Shown: positions 1-9,087, numbered from the stretch's first letter. The stretch is DNA of 55,952 nt from Candidatus Omnitrophota bacterium (GCA_023247255.1 JAHFGV010000015.1:1-55952); one strand, 5' to 3'. Made by a program: numbers and translations. The notes: generated from the sequence alone by a model not told the origin.

Positions 1-106
1 TTGACCGGGGGATTTTGACCCATGGCTGCGTTGCTCATCGCTTACATCCTCATCGAGGATGCTCGCTCTTCGCGCCTTGCCCTGAGTCAAAATCCCCACG
101 GCCAAA
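1..106. repeat. Palindromic intergenic repeat, family C (copy 1)
   Basis: An inverted-end element: GGGGATTTTGAC near the left edge is mirrored by GTCAAAATCCCC around position 85-97. The interior (GCGTTGCTCATCGCTTAC ... TTCGCGCCTTGC) has the same layout as the interior of the element inside the exbD 3' end (32303-32478), so both appear to belong to one family with different outer arms. No protein is encoded. The left limit lies at or beyond the window edge. Confidence 0.55.
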
Positions 107-158
107 TAGCGCAGTCATTTCTTAACGAACCCTAACGACGCTTGGCTATCTTGGGTAG

Positions 159-301
159 TAGCAGGCTGCTGAAAAATGCCACTCGGTTCCGGGTTCGGGG
201 TTCTGGGCTGGGGGCCAGGACCCGTCTCACCGATGAGCGTTGGTGTATTTGCCCCGAAACCTCAACCTAGAACAACGAAGGGTTTTTCCGCAGCCTGCTA
301 G
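159..301. repeat. MITE-like repeat, family A (copy 1)
   Basis: A 143-bp non-coding element with inverted ends: AGCAGGCTGCTGAAAAATGCC on the left and GGTTTTTCCGCAGCCTGCT on the right. The whole element occurs again in reverse orientation at 36868-37016 with scattered mismatches, including the central part with CCAGGACCCGT. Shorter or divergent members with CAGGCTGCGGAAAAA ends lie at 25953-26086, 33585-33608 and 27145-27170. It lies downstream of the convergent-side end of the isomerase gene. Confidence 0.75.
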
Positions 302-360
302 TGACTATCTTAGCGAGTTCCTTCCTTTGACGCAAGGACTGCTGGGCTACTCAGACTGAC

Positions 361-2127
361 TCAAGAGGCAACAGACACAGACTCGAGAACTTCCTCAAAA
401 GCCCTCATCAATACTGCCATCGACCGTTCCGGTTGGCCACCCAGATGCACACGCAGGATACGCCGGCCTTGCTGAGCCATTGCTTGAAAATCTCCCAAGG
501 CCTGCGCCTGTTTCAGCACGCTAAAGTTCAAGGACATGCCCGGGATGGTAAGTCCCTGTGAATCCTCAGCGGTCAACAGCAGAAACACCCCATTGTCCGT
601 CCCTCCTTTGTAGAGCTGTCCGGTTGAATGCAGGTAGCGAGGGCCAAACTGCAACATGGTCGCTTTAGTCCATACGTCTGCGATTTTTTGTCGAATCTTT
701 CGAAGGGACTCATCCAACGTTGGGGTTCTTGGAAGAAACGACAGAACCGCTACAAAATCCACCGGGCGGATCTGTTGACACCACAAGGCCAGACACCGAC
801 TGATCGGTTGGGAAAAAGGCTTCCCCGATTCCTCCTCCGAGAAGGAACAAGTCGATTTGACGCTTCCATACACAGCCAGGTCGTCCTCAGCCAACCACGG
901 TTTCTCCAAAGGGAATCGTCCCTCTTGTCTGTACCGAGTGAGGAGCATCTTGGTCTGTTCCTTGCTCTGCGTGACGTTCGGTTCATCGAAAGGATTAATC
1001 CCTAAAAGATGCCCGGCTACGGCGGTAGCCACACACCATTTGGCCGCTTCCCCACCTAAATCATAAAGATCCTCCCATTGAATCCGCAGAACCGGATGTC
1101 CCGCGTCGGCCAAAGCCATGACGTGATGCTCCATGGCCTCATCCGGCTGCGAGCGAAGCTGCAACTCAATGAAGAACCGATCGGGTAAATAACGACTGGG
1201 GCTGCGCAGCACTTCCCCAACGATGGGGATAATGCCTTTTCCACACTTACCTGTGCTTTCAGCCAGAAGTTGCTCCACCCAAGTTCCGAAACTTTCAAGA
1301 GCCGGCGGGCAAATCAAAGTCATCTTATCCTTACCGGCCCCAAACCATTGAGCCATCGCGGCACCCAGCACGGCAGCCGGATTATCTTGAAGGGACGAAA
1401 GCCGACAGTGCTTAAACATCTCAAGCGCGCGATCGAGTAACTGAGCGATGTCCAATCCCATCAGTGCAGCAGGAACCAACCCGAAATAGGTGAAGGCTGA
1501 GAAACGCCCCCCCACATCCTGACCCGTCTGTGGACCGTGGACAAATATCTGACGGTATTGTCGTCGCCGAGCCTGGTTCTCCAGAGCAGTACCCGCATCG
1601 GTAATGGCAATACAACAGTCACTGGGATCACGACCGGCTTTCTCAAGCAGCTCAGAAAAATAGGCAAAGAGCGCTTCAACCTCCAGGGTCGTGCCTGACT
1701 TGCTGGAAACGATCACTAATAACCGCTTCAAATCCCAGCGTCGTTGGACAGAAAGAATCGCGGCGGGATCCGTGGTATCCAAAACAGTCAGGTCTAGGTA
1801 GGCATCGGCCGTTGCCAATGTGTCGTGGCAGACCTCGGTAAACAGACCGCTGCCTCCCATGCCGAGCAACAGAGCCTGGCTGAAACCTTCTTGGCGAATG
1901 GCCTGGACAAACTGGGACAAAGACGGAACCTGTCCGGCCATAACCTTGGGAATCTCCAACCAACCTAAGCGATTCCGGATTGTCTGCTGCACGAATGGAT
2001 CGGAACTCCACAGACTCGAATCCCGGTTCCATAGACGCTGGATGGAATTCTGGCCCTTGAGTCGATGCAAGCCTTCCTGAACGTAGCTCTGCCACCGACC
2101 CAAGATCGCTGTCTGCTGAGTGGACAT
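361..2127 (-). CDS. pgi: Glucose-6-phosphate isomerase (tal-pgi type)
   Basis: Interconverts glucose 6-phosphate and fructose 6-phosphate in glycolysis/gluconeogenesis in the cytosol. The protein (588 aa from the ATG) has the sugar-isomerase (SIS) signatures LLGMGGSGLFTEV near residue 90 and SSKSGTTLE near 145. Further on it has QLLAESTGKCGKG near 290 and NVTQSKEQTK near 385. These last two strings are typical of the isomerase half of transaldolase/phosphoglucose-isomerase fusions, but no transaldolase domain is present here. The ORF track begins at a TTG; the ATG five codons later (MSTQQTAILG) is preferred. It lies 27 bp downstream of the lipoprotein gene and is probably the last gene of that unit. 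Family assignment is firm; strict PGI versus bifunctional PGI/PMI activity cannot be told from sequence. Confidence 0.88.
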   Translation of the reverse strand: MSTQQTAILGRWQSYVQEGLHRLKGQNSIQRLWNRDSSLWSSDPFVQQTIRNRLGWLEIPKVMAGQVPSLSQFVQAIRQEGFSQALLLGMGGSGLFTEVCHDTLATADAYLDLTVLDTTDPAAILSVQRRWDLKRLLVIVSSKSGTTLEVEALFAYFSELLEKAGRDPSDCCIAITDAGTALENQARRRQYRQIFVHGPQTGQDVGGRFSAFTYFGLVPAALMGLDIAQLLDRALEMFKHCRLSSLQDNPAAVLGAAMAQWFGAGKDKMTLICPPALESFGTWVEQLLAESTGKCGKGIIPIVGEVLRSPSRYLPDRFFIELQLRSQPDEAMEHHVMALADAGHPVLRIQWEDLYDLGGEAAKWCVATAVAGHLLGINPFDEPNVTQSKEQTKMLLTRYRQEGRFPLEKPWLAEDDLAVYGSVKSTCSFSEEESGKPFSQPISRCLALWCQQIRPVDFVAVLSFLPRTPTLDESLRKIRQKIADVWTKATMLQFGPRYLHSTGQLYKGGTDNGVFLLLTAEDSQGLTIPGMSLNFSVLKQAQALGDFQAMAQQGRRILRVHLGGQPERSMAVLMRAFEEVLESVSVAS

Positions 2128-2154
2128 GGGATAATAACTCAAGCCAAAATACCA

Positions 2155-2670
2155 CTATTTCAGAGCGGTGAGTTCGCTTGCGTTTGAAATCTCACTGGAA
2201 AGTGTCCCCTCAAGGTAAGGACTGAGCTTGGCCCATGTTTGTTTGCCGACGACCCCGTCATCTTTCAGGCCGTGGAGCCGTTGAAACTCCTGAACGGCTT
2301 GACGCGTGAGGGGCCCTTTCTTCCCATCAACAGAGCCTTGGTAGAGCCCTGCGTTTACCAACGCCTGCTGAATCTCTCTGGTAGAAGGTTTGATCCACCT
2401 TTTTGCCGAACCCTTTTTGCCCATCGAAGCAGGAATATCCGATGCTGCCCCTTGGCTGACAGAAGCAACCTCAGAAGAAGTGGCCGTTTCACTCCATACC
2501 GCATCGGCTGGATGGCTGGAAGTTCCCCGTTCGAGCTGCGTCAGACGCTCATCCAGCAATCCAATCTGAGATTGCAGACGTTGGAACTGCTTGCCATATC
2601 CTGAAGATGCACATCCGCTCAAACCAAAAACCACCAGAGCTATCATTACCCCACCAATCATCGGTCTCAT
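2155..2670 (-). CDS. Lipoprotein with C-terminal peptidoglycan-binding domain
   Basis: A predicted lipoprotein of 171 aa anchored in a membrane and probably touching the cell wall. The N-terminus MRPMIGGVMIALVVFGLSGC has a hydrophobic core and a lipobox LSGC. A heptad-like segment (FQRLQSQIGLLDERLTQLE) follows and could form a short coiled coil. The last ~60 residues contain a PG_binding_1 repeat (TRQAVQEFQRLHGLKDDGVVG ... QTWAKLSPYL). The start is decided by a strong ribosome binding site AAAGGAGG nine bases before this ATG. The longer GTG start in the ORF track places that site inside the gene. No catalytic domain is visible, so it is a binding/structural protein. Confidence 0.8.
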   Translation of the reverse strand: MRPMIGGVMIALVVFGLSGCASSGYGKQFQRLQSQIGLLDERLTQLERGTSSHPADAVWSETATSSEVASVSQGAASDIPASMGKKGSAKRWIKPSTREIQQALVNAGLYQGSVDGKKGPLTRQAVQEFQRLHGLKDDGVVGKQTWAKLSPYLEGTLSSEISNASELTALK

Positions 2671-2786
2671 CGAAAACATCCTCCTTTTTTTCACACCTGT
2701 ACAATCTGCCCGAGAGTTTTTCCGCAGTCTGCTCGGATTTAAGCGATACTCGACGCGTGGGATTGTAGCATCCTAGCAGATAGGGT

Positions 2787-3686
2787 TCAAGACCCACTCG
2801 TATGCCCGGTCATCTCGCAAGGGGGTTGGGTAAGTTCCAACTGAATGGTCGTGTGACCGATTCCAAACTGTTTGGAAAGAAGATCCTGAAGCTCGGCGAG
2901 GATTTCAGCCCCCCGATTCATATCCTCCACCACCACATGACCACTCATGGCATCCATCCCTGTAGTGATCGTCCACAGATGCACGTCGTGAACACTCCGG
3001 ACCCCTTGCAGGGAGCGCATAGCCTGGGTCACTTCACTCATCCGCAAGTGACTGGGGGCGCCTTCCAGCAAAATGTTGACGGATCGCCTCACCAGATTCC
3101 ACGAGTTCACGGCAATCAACGATCCGATCAGCATTCCGGCAAGAGCATCGGCAACGGTCCATCCAAACCAATGGATGCACAGGCCAGCGATGATGACCCC
3201 CACTGAACCCAAGGCATCGCTCATGACATTCAGCCAGGCACCTTCCATATTCAGATTGCCCTGTCGATGGCGTTTCAGAAGCCGCCCGCTCAAAAGGTTG
3301 GTGAGCAACCCCAACACAGCAACACTGATCATCGGAATGGTCTGCACGAACACGGGTTGTTGCAAACGCATGAGGGCATGAACGAAAATCCACAAGACAA
3401 CAAGCCACAAAGCAATCCCGTTCGCCAAAGCCGCTAGAATCTCTGTGCGATAATAACCGTAAGTCTTCTGGGGTGTCGGTGGCAGATCGGAAATCCATGC
3501 CGCGAAGAGGCTCAAGGCCAAGGCCCCGGCATCGGTCAGCATGTGGCCGGCGTCAGCCATCAAGGACAGACTGCCCGTAAGCCAGCCGGTGATCAACTCT
3601 ATCCCCGTCATCCCCAGGGTCAGACCGAAAGCAACCTGCAAGGCTTGTCTGTCCCTCTGACGAGATGCTTGGGAATCTCTTTTCAT
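2787..3686 (-). CDS. Cation diffusion facilitator (CzcD/ZitB-like zinc exporter)
   Basis: A 299-aa inner-membrane antiporter of the CDF family, expected to export Zn2+ (possibly Co2+/Cd2+/Fe2+) in exchange for protons. Visible hallmarks are the TM2 metal-site segment SLMADAGHMLTDAGALALS, the GYYRTEILAALANG segment leading into TM3, a second metal segment NVMSDALGSVG in TM5, and a C-terminal cytoplasmic domain with HDVHLWTITTGMDAMSGHVVV. The HxxxD pattern in both TM2 and TM5 (HMLTD, NVMSD) favours zinc specificity, although the TM5 residue is Asn rather than His. It lies 9 bp downstream of the DsbD-like gene in the same direction, so co-transcription is likely. Confidence 0.88.
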   Translation of the reverse strand: MKRDSQASRQRDRQALQVAFGLTLGMTGIELITGWLTGSLSLMADAGHMLTDAGALALSLFAAWISDLPPTPQKTYGYYRTEILAALANGIALWLVVLWIFVHALMRLQQPVFVQTIPMISVAVLGLLTNLLSGRLLKRHRQGNLNMEGAWLNVMSDALGSVGVIIAGLCIHWFGWTVADALAGMLIGSLIAVNSWNLVRRSVNILLEGAPSHLRMSEVTQAMRSLQGVRSVHDVHLWTITTGMDAMSGHVVVEDMNRGAEILAELQDLLSKQFGIGHTTIQLELTQPPCEMTGHTSGS

Positions 3687-3695
3687 GCGTCCCGT

Positions 3696-5054
3696 CTATT
3701 GAATGTGCCGCAAACGCTCAAGGAAATATTCCGGTCCCTCAAAACCCAACAACCGAAGATCGCTGCGTTCCTTGCCAAAGCGGTCGAACAGCAAAAGAGT
3801 TGGAACCCCAAAGATATCATAACGATCAAACAGTGCCTGTGCATCCGCGGATACCCCGAGGGTGGCATCAATACGAAAGGGCTGCATGAATCCTAGGGCT
3901 TTTACCACATCCGGATGGCGGAAGGTCACCTGATCCATCTCCACACAAGGAAGACACCAATCCGCATAGACATCGATGATTATAGGCTGATGCTTGCTCC
4001 GTGCTTGTTCAAATGCAGCCTCAGTATAAGAAACCCACTGAATTCTCTCATGTACTTGAGTCTCCAGCTTTGCCTTGGGCCATGCCACGGCAATAGCTAC
4101 CCCAATGAGCACAGAACCGACCAGTTGTCTGATCCGCAGGAAGACTCGGTTGGAGGCCTGGCTCTGCTGGAGCCAGCCAAGATACAAACCCGTACCGAGT
4201 AGCAGTCCCGTAACAGACCAGCCTGCTACGGCAGAGGAAAACAGCGGCCTGAGAAAATAGAGCGCCAATCCCAAAAGAACACATCCCAACGCTTTCTTGC
4301 TCCAGATGAGCCACTCACCGGCCCGAGGAAGCTGACCCAATCGATGAGCTGCCGTTGCGAGCACCAAGTAAGGCAACCCCATCCCCAATCCCATGACAAA
4401 GAATAGAAGAAATCCTTGAACCGGATGCGCCAGATGACTCACGAAAAGCACAAGCCCCAGTACGAACGGACCGACGCAAGGAGCCGCGACCAGCCCCACA
4501 ACGATTCCCATGAAAAAAGCACCCCACGGACCGCTCCAGGCCTTGGTTAATCGTCGGTTGATCACCTGCGGAAGACGAAAATCATAGAAACCGAAGAGAC
4601 TCAACGAAAGCGCCAGGATAACACCCGCGACCGCCACCAACACACTCGGCTGCTGAAGCCACGCTCCCAACAAGGCACCGGTCTTCGCCGCAACAAACCC
4701 CAGGGCCGCGTAGCTCAGAGAAATCCCAAGGATATAAACGCCTGCCAGACGCACGACACGCTGCCATGATCCGCGTGCTTGTTGCGTAAAGAACGCCAGG
4801 GTCACAGGAATCATGGGATAGACGCAAGGAGTCAGGTTGAGGGCAAGCCCTCCGATAAAGGCGGCTAAAAACCCCATCCAGAATCCATGGTGGGTGATGA
4901 ATTCTCCAAGCCAACCTGAAGGCTGCCCAGTCTGTGGCACACCCAGTCCCTGTGCCCAAAGCGGGATGCAGAATCCGATTACCCCCAGCCCAACTACGAT
5001 TCTCAAACATTGTAGGCTCAGGTTGAAAAACCGGGATCGAGAATTACCTCTCAT
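3696..5054 (-). CDS. dsbD: Thiol:disulfide interchange protein DsbD, short form
   Basis: Carries reducing equivalents from cytoplasmic thioredoxin across the inner membrane to periplasmic thiol proteins. Reading from the ATG at MRGNSRSRFF, the 452-aa protein has a signal/TM segment, then a CcdA-like multi-spanning domain with the two transport cysteines in PCVYPMIPVTLAFF and APCVGPFVLG, and then a C-terminal periplasmic thioredoxin domain with the redox motif WCLPC in DVYADWCLPCVEMD. Standard DsbD also has an N-terminal immunoglobulin-like alpha domain; it is missing here, with only about 30 residues between signal and first TM. The ORF-track GTG start nine codons upstream is less likely because it disrupts the signal peptide. 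Confidence 0.88.
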   Translation of the reverse strand: MRGNSRSRFFNLSLQCLRIVVGLGVIGFCIPLWAQGLGVPQTGQPSGWLGEFITHHGFWMGFLAAFIGGLALNLTPCVYPMIPVTLAFFTQQARGSWQRVVRLAGVYILGISLSYAALGFVAAKTGALLGAWLQQPSVLVAVAGVILALSLSLFGFYDFRLPQVINRRLTKAWSGPWGAFFMGIVVGLVAAPCVGPFVLGLVLFVSHLAHPVQGFLLFFVMGLGMGLPYLVLATAAHRLGQLPRAGEWLIWSKKALGCVLLGLALYFLRPLFSSAVAGWSVTGLLLGTGLYLGWLQQSQASNRVFLRIRQLVGSVLIGVAIAVAWPKAKLETQVHERIQWVSYTEAAFEQARSKHQPIIIDVYADWCLPCVEMDQVTFRHPDVVKALGFMQPFRIDATLGVSADAQALFDRYDIFGVPTLLLFDRFGKERSDLRLLGFEGPEYFLERLRHIQ

Positions 5055-5168
5055 CGTTTTGCACCACTTCTCCAAATGCACCAGCCTATTGAGTCTCGCA
5101 AATCAGAATGGCAGCGTTTATCGATGGTGAATCCTGTCATGAAATTCCGCGAGCATCAATAAACCTCG

Positions 5169-6164
5169 TCATTGTCTTTTCAGATAGCCATGCTCTCTAA
5201 ACCACGCTAGGGCCCGATGGATGGCTTCTTCAATGGAAATCTGGGACAGCCCTAATTCTTTTACGGCCTTGCTTCCATCCAGCTGTTGTCCAATCCTGGT
5301 CGCTTGAACCACAGACCGTGGCAAGAGCGGTTCTGAATGTGTCAGCCAAGCCAAGCCTTCTGTGGCCAAGGCTGTTGCCAAGGCAAACCGAAAAGGAATG
5401 CGCCATCGTGGCGGACGCACACCGGCTGACAGAGCTACCCTGGTGGCAAATTCTTTGACAGTGAAATCGGCATGCGTCAGCAGATACCGCCCACCCACGC
5501 GCCCTCGCTCAGCAGCGCGAAGATGCCCCATGCCAACGTCTCCAGTATAGATTGCGTTGAACCGATGCTCGATGAACCAGGGGAAACGGCCTTTGGCAAA
5601 AAGGAGTAGTGCCTGTCCCGAAAAAGGATGGGCGTCATATTCCCCGATACAGAAACTCGGATTGACAGTAACAATGGGCACTCCCTCTTGAATGGCCCGC
5701 CGTACTTCATGCTCCATCGCTACTTTGACTGTGGCGTAGAGCGGACGCCACTGGGCCAAAGGCCAGGATTCAGCGTCTTCTTCATTGGCCGGACGATCGG
5801 AAAGCTGTCGGATCGTCGCCGCACTGCTGGTATAGACAATTCGCGCAGGACGCATGGCACGAAGCTGATTCAGGATTGCTCTTGTGGATTCCATTCCTTG
5901 AGCAATCGCGCTGTTTCGCCGCGCGCGAAAAGATGGGTAGTAACCCGCCGCGTGAAAAACCCACTCACAACCATCCGCCACTCGACGCAGCGCATGGGGT
6001 TCGTCTAGATCCACCCTGACGCGTTCCACATCGAGCCCATCGAGAACATGCAGGAATCGTTCGCTTCTATAGGTGGCACGCACCCGATGCCCAGCCGCAA
6101 GCAGCGCCCTGACGATATGTGCCCCGATATGTCCCGTCGCCCCTAGCACCAACGCCTGCGCCAT
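5169..6164 (-). CDS. NAD-dependent epimerase/dehydratase (HpnA-like extended SDR)
   Basis: A 331-aa extended short-chain dehydrogenase. The N-terminal Rossmann motif is GATGHIGAHIV. The segment GCEWVFHAAGYYP and the catalytic region (TSSAATIRQL, then YATVKVAMEHEV with Y-x3-K) are in order. The overall pattern resembles hopanoid-associated sugar epimerase HpnA and related NAD-dependent epimerases. No hopanoid gene is adjacent, so the substrate is open. It is followed on the transcribed strand by the DsbD and CDF genes after an 87-bp gap, and preceded by a dispersed repeat. Confidence 0.7.
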   Translation of the reverse strand: MAQALVLGATGHIGAHIVRALLAAGHRVRATYRSERFLHVLDGLDVERVRVDLDEPHALRRVADGCEWVFHAAGYYPSFRARRNSAIAQGMESTRAILNQLRAMRPARIVYTSSAATIRQLSDRPANEEDAESWPLAQWRPLYATVKVAMEHEVRRAIQEGVPIVTVNPSFCIGEYDAHPFSGQALLLFAKGRFPWFIEHRFNAIYTGDVGMGHLRAAERGRVGGRYLLTHADFTVKEFATRVALSAGVRPPRWRIPFRFALATALATEGLAWLTHSEPLLPRSVVQATRIGQQLDGSKAVKELGLSQISIEEAIHRALAWFREHGYLKRQ

Positions 6165-6182
6165 CTGTATGAGATTGATATC

Positions 6183-6359
6183 CAGTACTCACGCCTGTTT
6201 CATGTTTCATGTGTTATGTGTCATGGAAAGCAAAAGGGGCTCTTTGGCCCATACTTAAGATGCCTATTTATTTTCTGCTTTTTCATGACACATAACACAT
6301 GACTCATGACACAGACGTGAGCGCTGCCACTAATCTCGATGCATTTTGCAAAACCTCAG
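6183..6359 (-). repeat. Dispersed repeat, family B (copy 1, rearranged)
   Basis: A reverse-orientation member of the family with ends ACTGAGGTTTTGCAAAA. The right end reads TTTTGCAAAACCTCAG, followed leftward by the family core (GCGCTGCCACTAATCTCGATGC, CATTTATTTTCTGCTTTTT-like AT-rich block, short CATGACACATGA direct repeats). The other terminus (GCAAAAGCCCAGT) is missing and is replaced by a short segment AGTACTCACGCCTGT that also occurs inside copy 3 near 23909. It fills the gap between the epimerase start and the GH1 stop. Confidence 0.75.
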
Positions 6360-6391
6360 ACATAACTCATGAAACATGACACAAAAGAGGG

Positions 6392-7684
6392 TCATTGCTC
6401 TTGTACAAGTCTGTTCGTTCGGCACACTTCGGCATAACGCCAAGCGCTTTGCCGTATGCGCCGTTGCTGAGTGGAATAATCCACATCCACCAACCCAAAC
6501 CGAGGCCCATACCCGTGAGCCCATTCAAAATTATCCAGAAGCGACCAGTAGCAGTACCCGATGACTCTGGCGCCCTCTTGAATGGCTTGAGCCATTGCCT
6601 GAAGGTGTCGGGTGATGAACGACCAGCGTCTGTGATCATCCACCATAGCCGTTCCGTTTTCCGTCACTAATAACGCAAGTCCCAGACGTGCCCACCGCGA
6701 CAGGGTCGCATGGAAAGACGCCGGGTGCACATCCCATCCCATCGCGGTGCGTTCGGTCACTTCCCGCGGATGATGTCCCAGATCACAGCTTGAGCCAAAC
6801 CATCGCCCAGGAGACGGTCCCCAACGAATGAACTGGCGTCCATAAAAGTTAACCCCTAAGAAGTCGAGCGTGCCTTGCGCCTCAGGGATCTTCAATCGCG
6901 CAATCCCCGGGACGAACCAGCAACCTTCCATCAAAGCATCGAGGAACGCCTGATTGAAGATACGATCCGTGTAGGCGGTGACCCACCGATCTATTGGCCA
7001 GTGGGATCGGCACGGCGTAAAAACCGGAACGTGCTTCGCAACACTCACCTGGGGGTGAAAGTTTCCTTCCTGGAAAGATTCATGCAGGATCCTATAGGCA
7101 GCGGCATGGGCGCGAATGAGATGTTCGGTCACCCGAAGGGCTTGCTTAAGGTCATGCGCCCCCGGTGGTCCTACGCCCTCGACGTAGTGCATGTTGACAT
7201 AAACCATAGGCTCGTTGATCGTAATCCAATAGCGCACCTGTGGACCCAACACGCTGATGACTCGTTGTGTGTACCGAGCAAAACAATCCACAGATTTCGG
7301 ATTGACCCAGCCTCCCTGAGCAGCAAGCCACTGGGGCGTTGTGAAGTGATGGAGCGTAACGATAGGCTCCAGATGTCGATCGCGCAACGCCTGGATGACT
7401 TTTACGTAGTGCTCCAAGGCCTCATCCGACCAGCAATCCTCTTGCGGCTCGATACGGCTCCATTCGATCGAAAAACGATGGGCCTTATGGCTGAGCCGCA
7501 CGGCGATATCGAAATCCTGCTCAAAACGTTGATAGTGCTCGCAGGCAAGACCGGAGGATTCACGCACTTTCTTCGCCTGCTCCCATGCCCACCAATCGTT
7601 ATGGGTGTTGTTCCCTTCCACCTGATGAGATGAGGTCGCCGTGCCCCAGAGAAAGCCTTCTGGAAAGACGCCGTCAGACATCAT
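6392..7684 (-). CDS. Glycoside hydrolase family 1 (beta-glucosidase-like)
   Basis: A retaining beta-glycosidase of about 430 aa. The N-terminal GH1 signature FLWGTATSSHQVEG is at the start, the acid/base glutamate is in TINEP (near residue 160), and the nucleophile is in VTENG (near 355). SLLDNFEWAHGYGPRFGLVDVD is the usual C-terminal GH1 block. The ORF track extends 13 codons upstream into the preceding gene. The ATG at MMSDGVFPEG is chosen because it starts 4 bp after the stop of the phosphatase gene and matches family length. The substrate is uncertain: beta-glucoside, galactoside or a compatible-solute glycoside. The stop codon lies just beyond a family-B repeat. Confidence 0.88.
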   Translation of the reverse strand: MMSDGVFPEGFLWGTATSSHQVEGNNTHNDWWAWEQAKKVRESSGLACEHYQRFEQDFDIAVRLSHKAHRFSIEWSRIEPQEDCWSDEALEHYVKVIQALRDRHLEPIVTLHHFTTPQWLAAQGGWVNPKSVDCFARYTQRVISVLGPQVRYWITINEPMVYVNMHYVEGVGPPGAHDLKQALRVTEHLIRAHAAAYRILHESFQEGNFHPQVSVAKHVPVFTPCRSHWPIDRWVTAYTDRIFNQAFLDALMEGCWFVPGIARLKIPEAQGTLDFLGVNFYGRQFIRWGPSPGRWFGSSCDLGHHPREVTERTAMGWDVHPASFHATLSRWARLGLALLVTENGTAMVDDHRRWSFITRHLQAMAQAIQEGARVIGYCYWSLLDNFEWAHGYGPRFGLVDVDYSTQQRRIRQSAWRYAEVCRTNRLVQEQ

Positions 7685-7688
7685 GACC

Positions 7689-8489
7689 TCACTGACCACC
7701 TCGTAGTATCTTACCAATCGCACGGGCTACGGCTGGAGATGCAAACACCGCTTGCGGTCCAGTCCAACAAGGCTTCCCAGAGAAATCGGTGAGCACCCGC
7801 CCGGTAGCCTTTGCCAAAACCGCAAAGGGCACCATATCCCAGGGCTTGACTCCATATTCGATGACCGCATCGGCTGCCCCACGCAGCGCCCAGAGATAAC
7901 CGTAGCAATCGCCATAAGCCCGCTCGAGATAACACCCTTGGACTACTCGCGTAAAACCCTCGGTAAAGGGGGTGTCTCGCCACCAGTGGCTGCCTCCATG
8001 AAAGATCACTGCGTCGTCAAGCTTTTTGACCGCCGGTGGCAGAGCCAATCGATGAGTGATCCTACCCACACGCTCGTAGGCTCTATTGCCATTGCCCAAA
8101 ACCGCAGCCAATCGAGTGTCGATAGCGGGGAAATCGCAGAGCCCTAAGGTCGCCTGTCCTTTCTCCACGCGGCCGATGAGAATACCCCAAGAAGGAAGTC
8201 CCCGAGAAAACGCCCGCGTGCCATCAATCGGATCGATCGTCCAGTAGGTTTCAGTAAGGGAACCGGAGAACCCAAATTCCTCGCCGACGATAGCCTCTCC
8301 AGGAAAAGCTTGTTCAATGGCATGACGCAGACGCTCCTCGATCCGTCGATCCGCCACGGTCACGGGTGATCTATCCGCTTTGCGCTCAATCCGAAGACCC
8401 GAGGACCGAAAATACCGCAAGGCAATCGTGCGACACTCATCCAATTGTTTTTCTACCCAGGTCCGAAGATACTGATCGTCTGTGCTCAT
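7689..8489 (-). CDS. Inositol monophosphatase family protein (HisN-like histidinol-phosphatase)
   Basis: A 266-aa Mg2+-dependent phosphatase. Metal-site motifs in order are EEFG, DPIDGTRAFSRG (the DPxDGT signature) and WDMVPFAVLAKATGR near the C-terminus (WD-x-AP-type block). Sequence flavour, including HGGSHWWRD and the WDMVPFAVL variant, is closest to HisN-type histidinol-phosphate phosphatases, but inositol-1-phosphate or 3'-phosphoadenosine substrates cannot be excluded. It is the first gene of a two-gene minus-strand unit with the GH1 enzyme and is divergent from the marR promoter. Confidence 0.82.
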   Translation of the reverse strand: MSTDDQYLRTWVEKQLDECRTIALRYFRSSGLRIERKADRSPVTVADRRIEERLRHAIEQAFPGEAIVGEEFGFSGSLTETYWTIDPIDGTRAFSRGLPSWGILIGRVEKGQATLGLCDFPAIDTRLAAVLGNGNRAYERVGRITHRLALPPAVKKLDDAVIFHGGSHWWRDTPFTEGFTRVVQGCYLERAYGDCYGYLWALRGAADAVIEYGVKPWDMVPFAVLAKATGRVLTDFSGKPCWTGPQAVFASPAVARAIGKILRGGQ

Positions 8490-8520
8490 GGTGGCTTATT
8501 GTACGCCGAGGCCAAGGCTG

Positions 8521-8550
8521 TTGACAAGAGGCAGCGCGCTCGGTTATAGT
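8521..8550 (+). promoter_or_regulatory. Sigma-70-type promoter of the marR-efflux unit
   Basis: TTGACA (8521-8526) is separated by 18 bases from TATAGT (8545-8550), close to consensus. It is followed by an AT-rich stretch (TAAATAGTTAATGATCTTAATTAA) with partial dyad symmetry that could be a MarR-type operator. Expected transcription start is about 8557, just before the first possible start codon of the MarR gene. Confidence 0.6.
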
Positions 8551-8568
8551 TTCTATGGTAAATAGTTA

Positions 8569-9087
8569 ATGATCTTAATTAAATATCGCGGAGCGGAATT
8601 CGTGGATATCGAGCCGTTCGGCAAGCGCATGATCGAGTTGTTGCCCCAGTTGGTGCGTGGATTCGCTCGACGGGAGCACAACTACCTTTCGCGAGGAAAG
8701 ATCACCCTTCCCCAACTCTGGACGTTGGAGTTGCTCACCAGCTATCCGTCCGGCTGCCCGATGAATGAACTCGCACGCTTATTGGACATCTCGCGACCGG
8801 CAGCTACTGGACTCATCGACCGCCTGCTGACACAAAACCTGGTACAGCGAACAGACGATGTTCAAGACCGCCGCATCGTCCGCGTAACGATCACCTCCAA
8901 GGGTCGACGGATACTCGCAGCCATCTGGGAGCAAAAACGTCAGATGGTGACACAGGTCTTTGGCCAGATCTCGCCTAAAGACCGATCGCAATACCTCTCA
9001 ACCCTTGAACAGGTCGTGGCTATCCTGACGCAACCGCAACAAAAGAGGCTACCTCGCAAACAGCCCGCGGTAACCATCAGACGGTAA
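8569..9087 (+). CDS. MarR-family transcriptional regulator
   Basis: A winged-helix DNA-binding repressor of up to 172 aa. The helix-turn-helix region is PMNELARLLDISRPAATGLIDRL and the wing is RTDDVQDRRIVRVTITSKG, both classic MarR. The ATG at 8569 lies only about 12 bases after the predicted transcription start. A GTG at 8602 preceded by GGAG is an equally good start and would remove 11 residues. It is the first gene before the TolC-like and RND genes, so auto-regulation and control of the efflux pump by a small ligand is the natural reading (inference). Confidence 0.87.
   Translation: MILIKYRGAEFVDIEPFGKRMIELLPQLVRGFARREHNYLSRGKITLPQLWTLELLTSYPSGCPMNELARLLDISRPAATGLIDRLLTQNLVQRTDDVQDRRIVRVTITSKGRRILAAIWEQKRQMVTQVFGQISPKDRSQYLSTLEQVVAILTQPQQKRLPRKQPAVTIRR

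Noticed and set aside
6875-7633. 252-aa plus-strand ORF inside the GH1 gene
   Set aside because: Antisense shadow of a gene with intact catalytic motifs.
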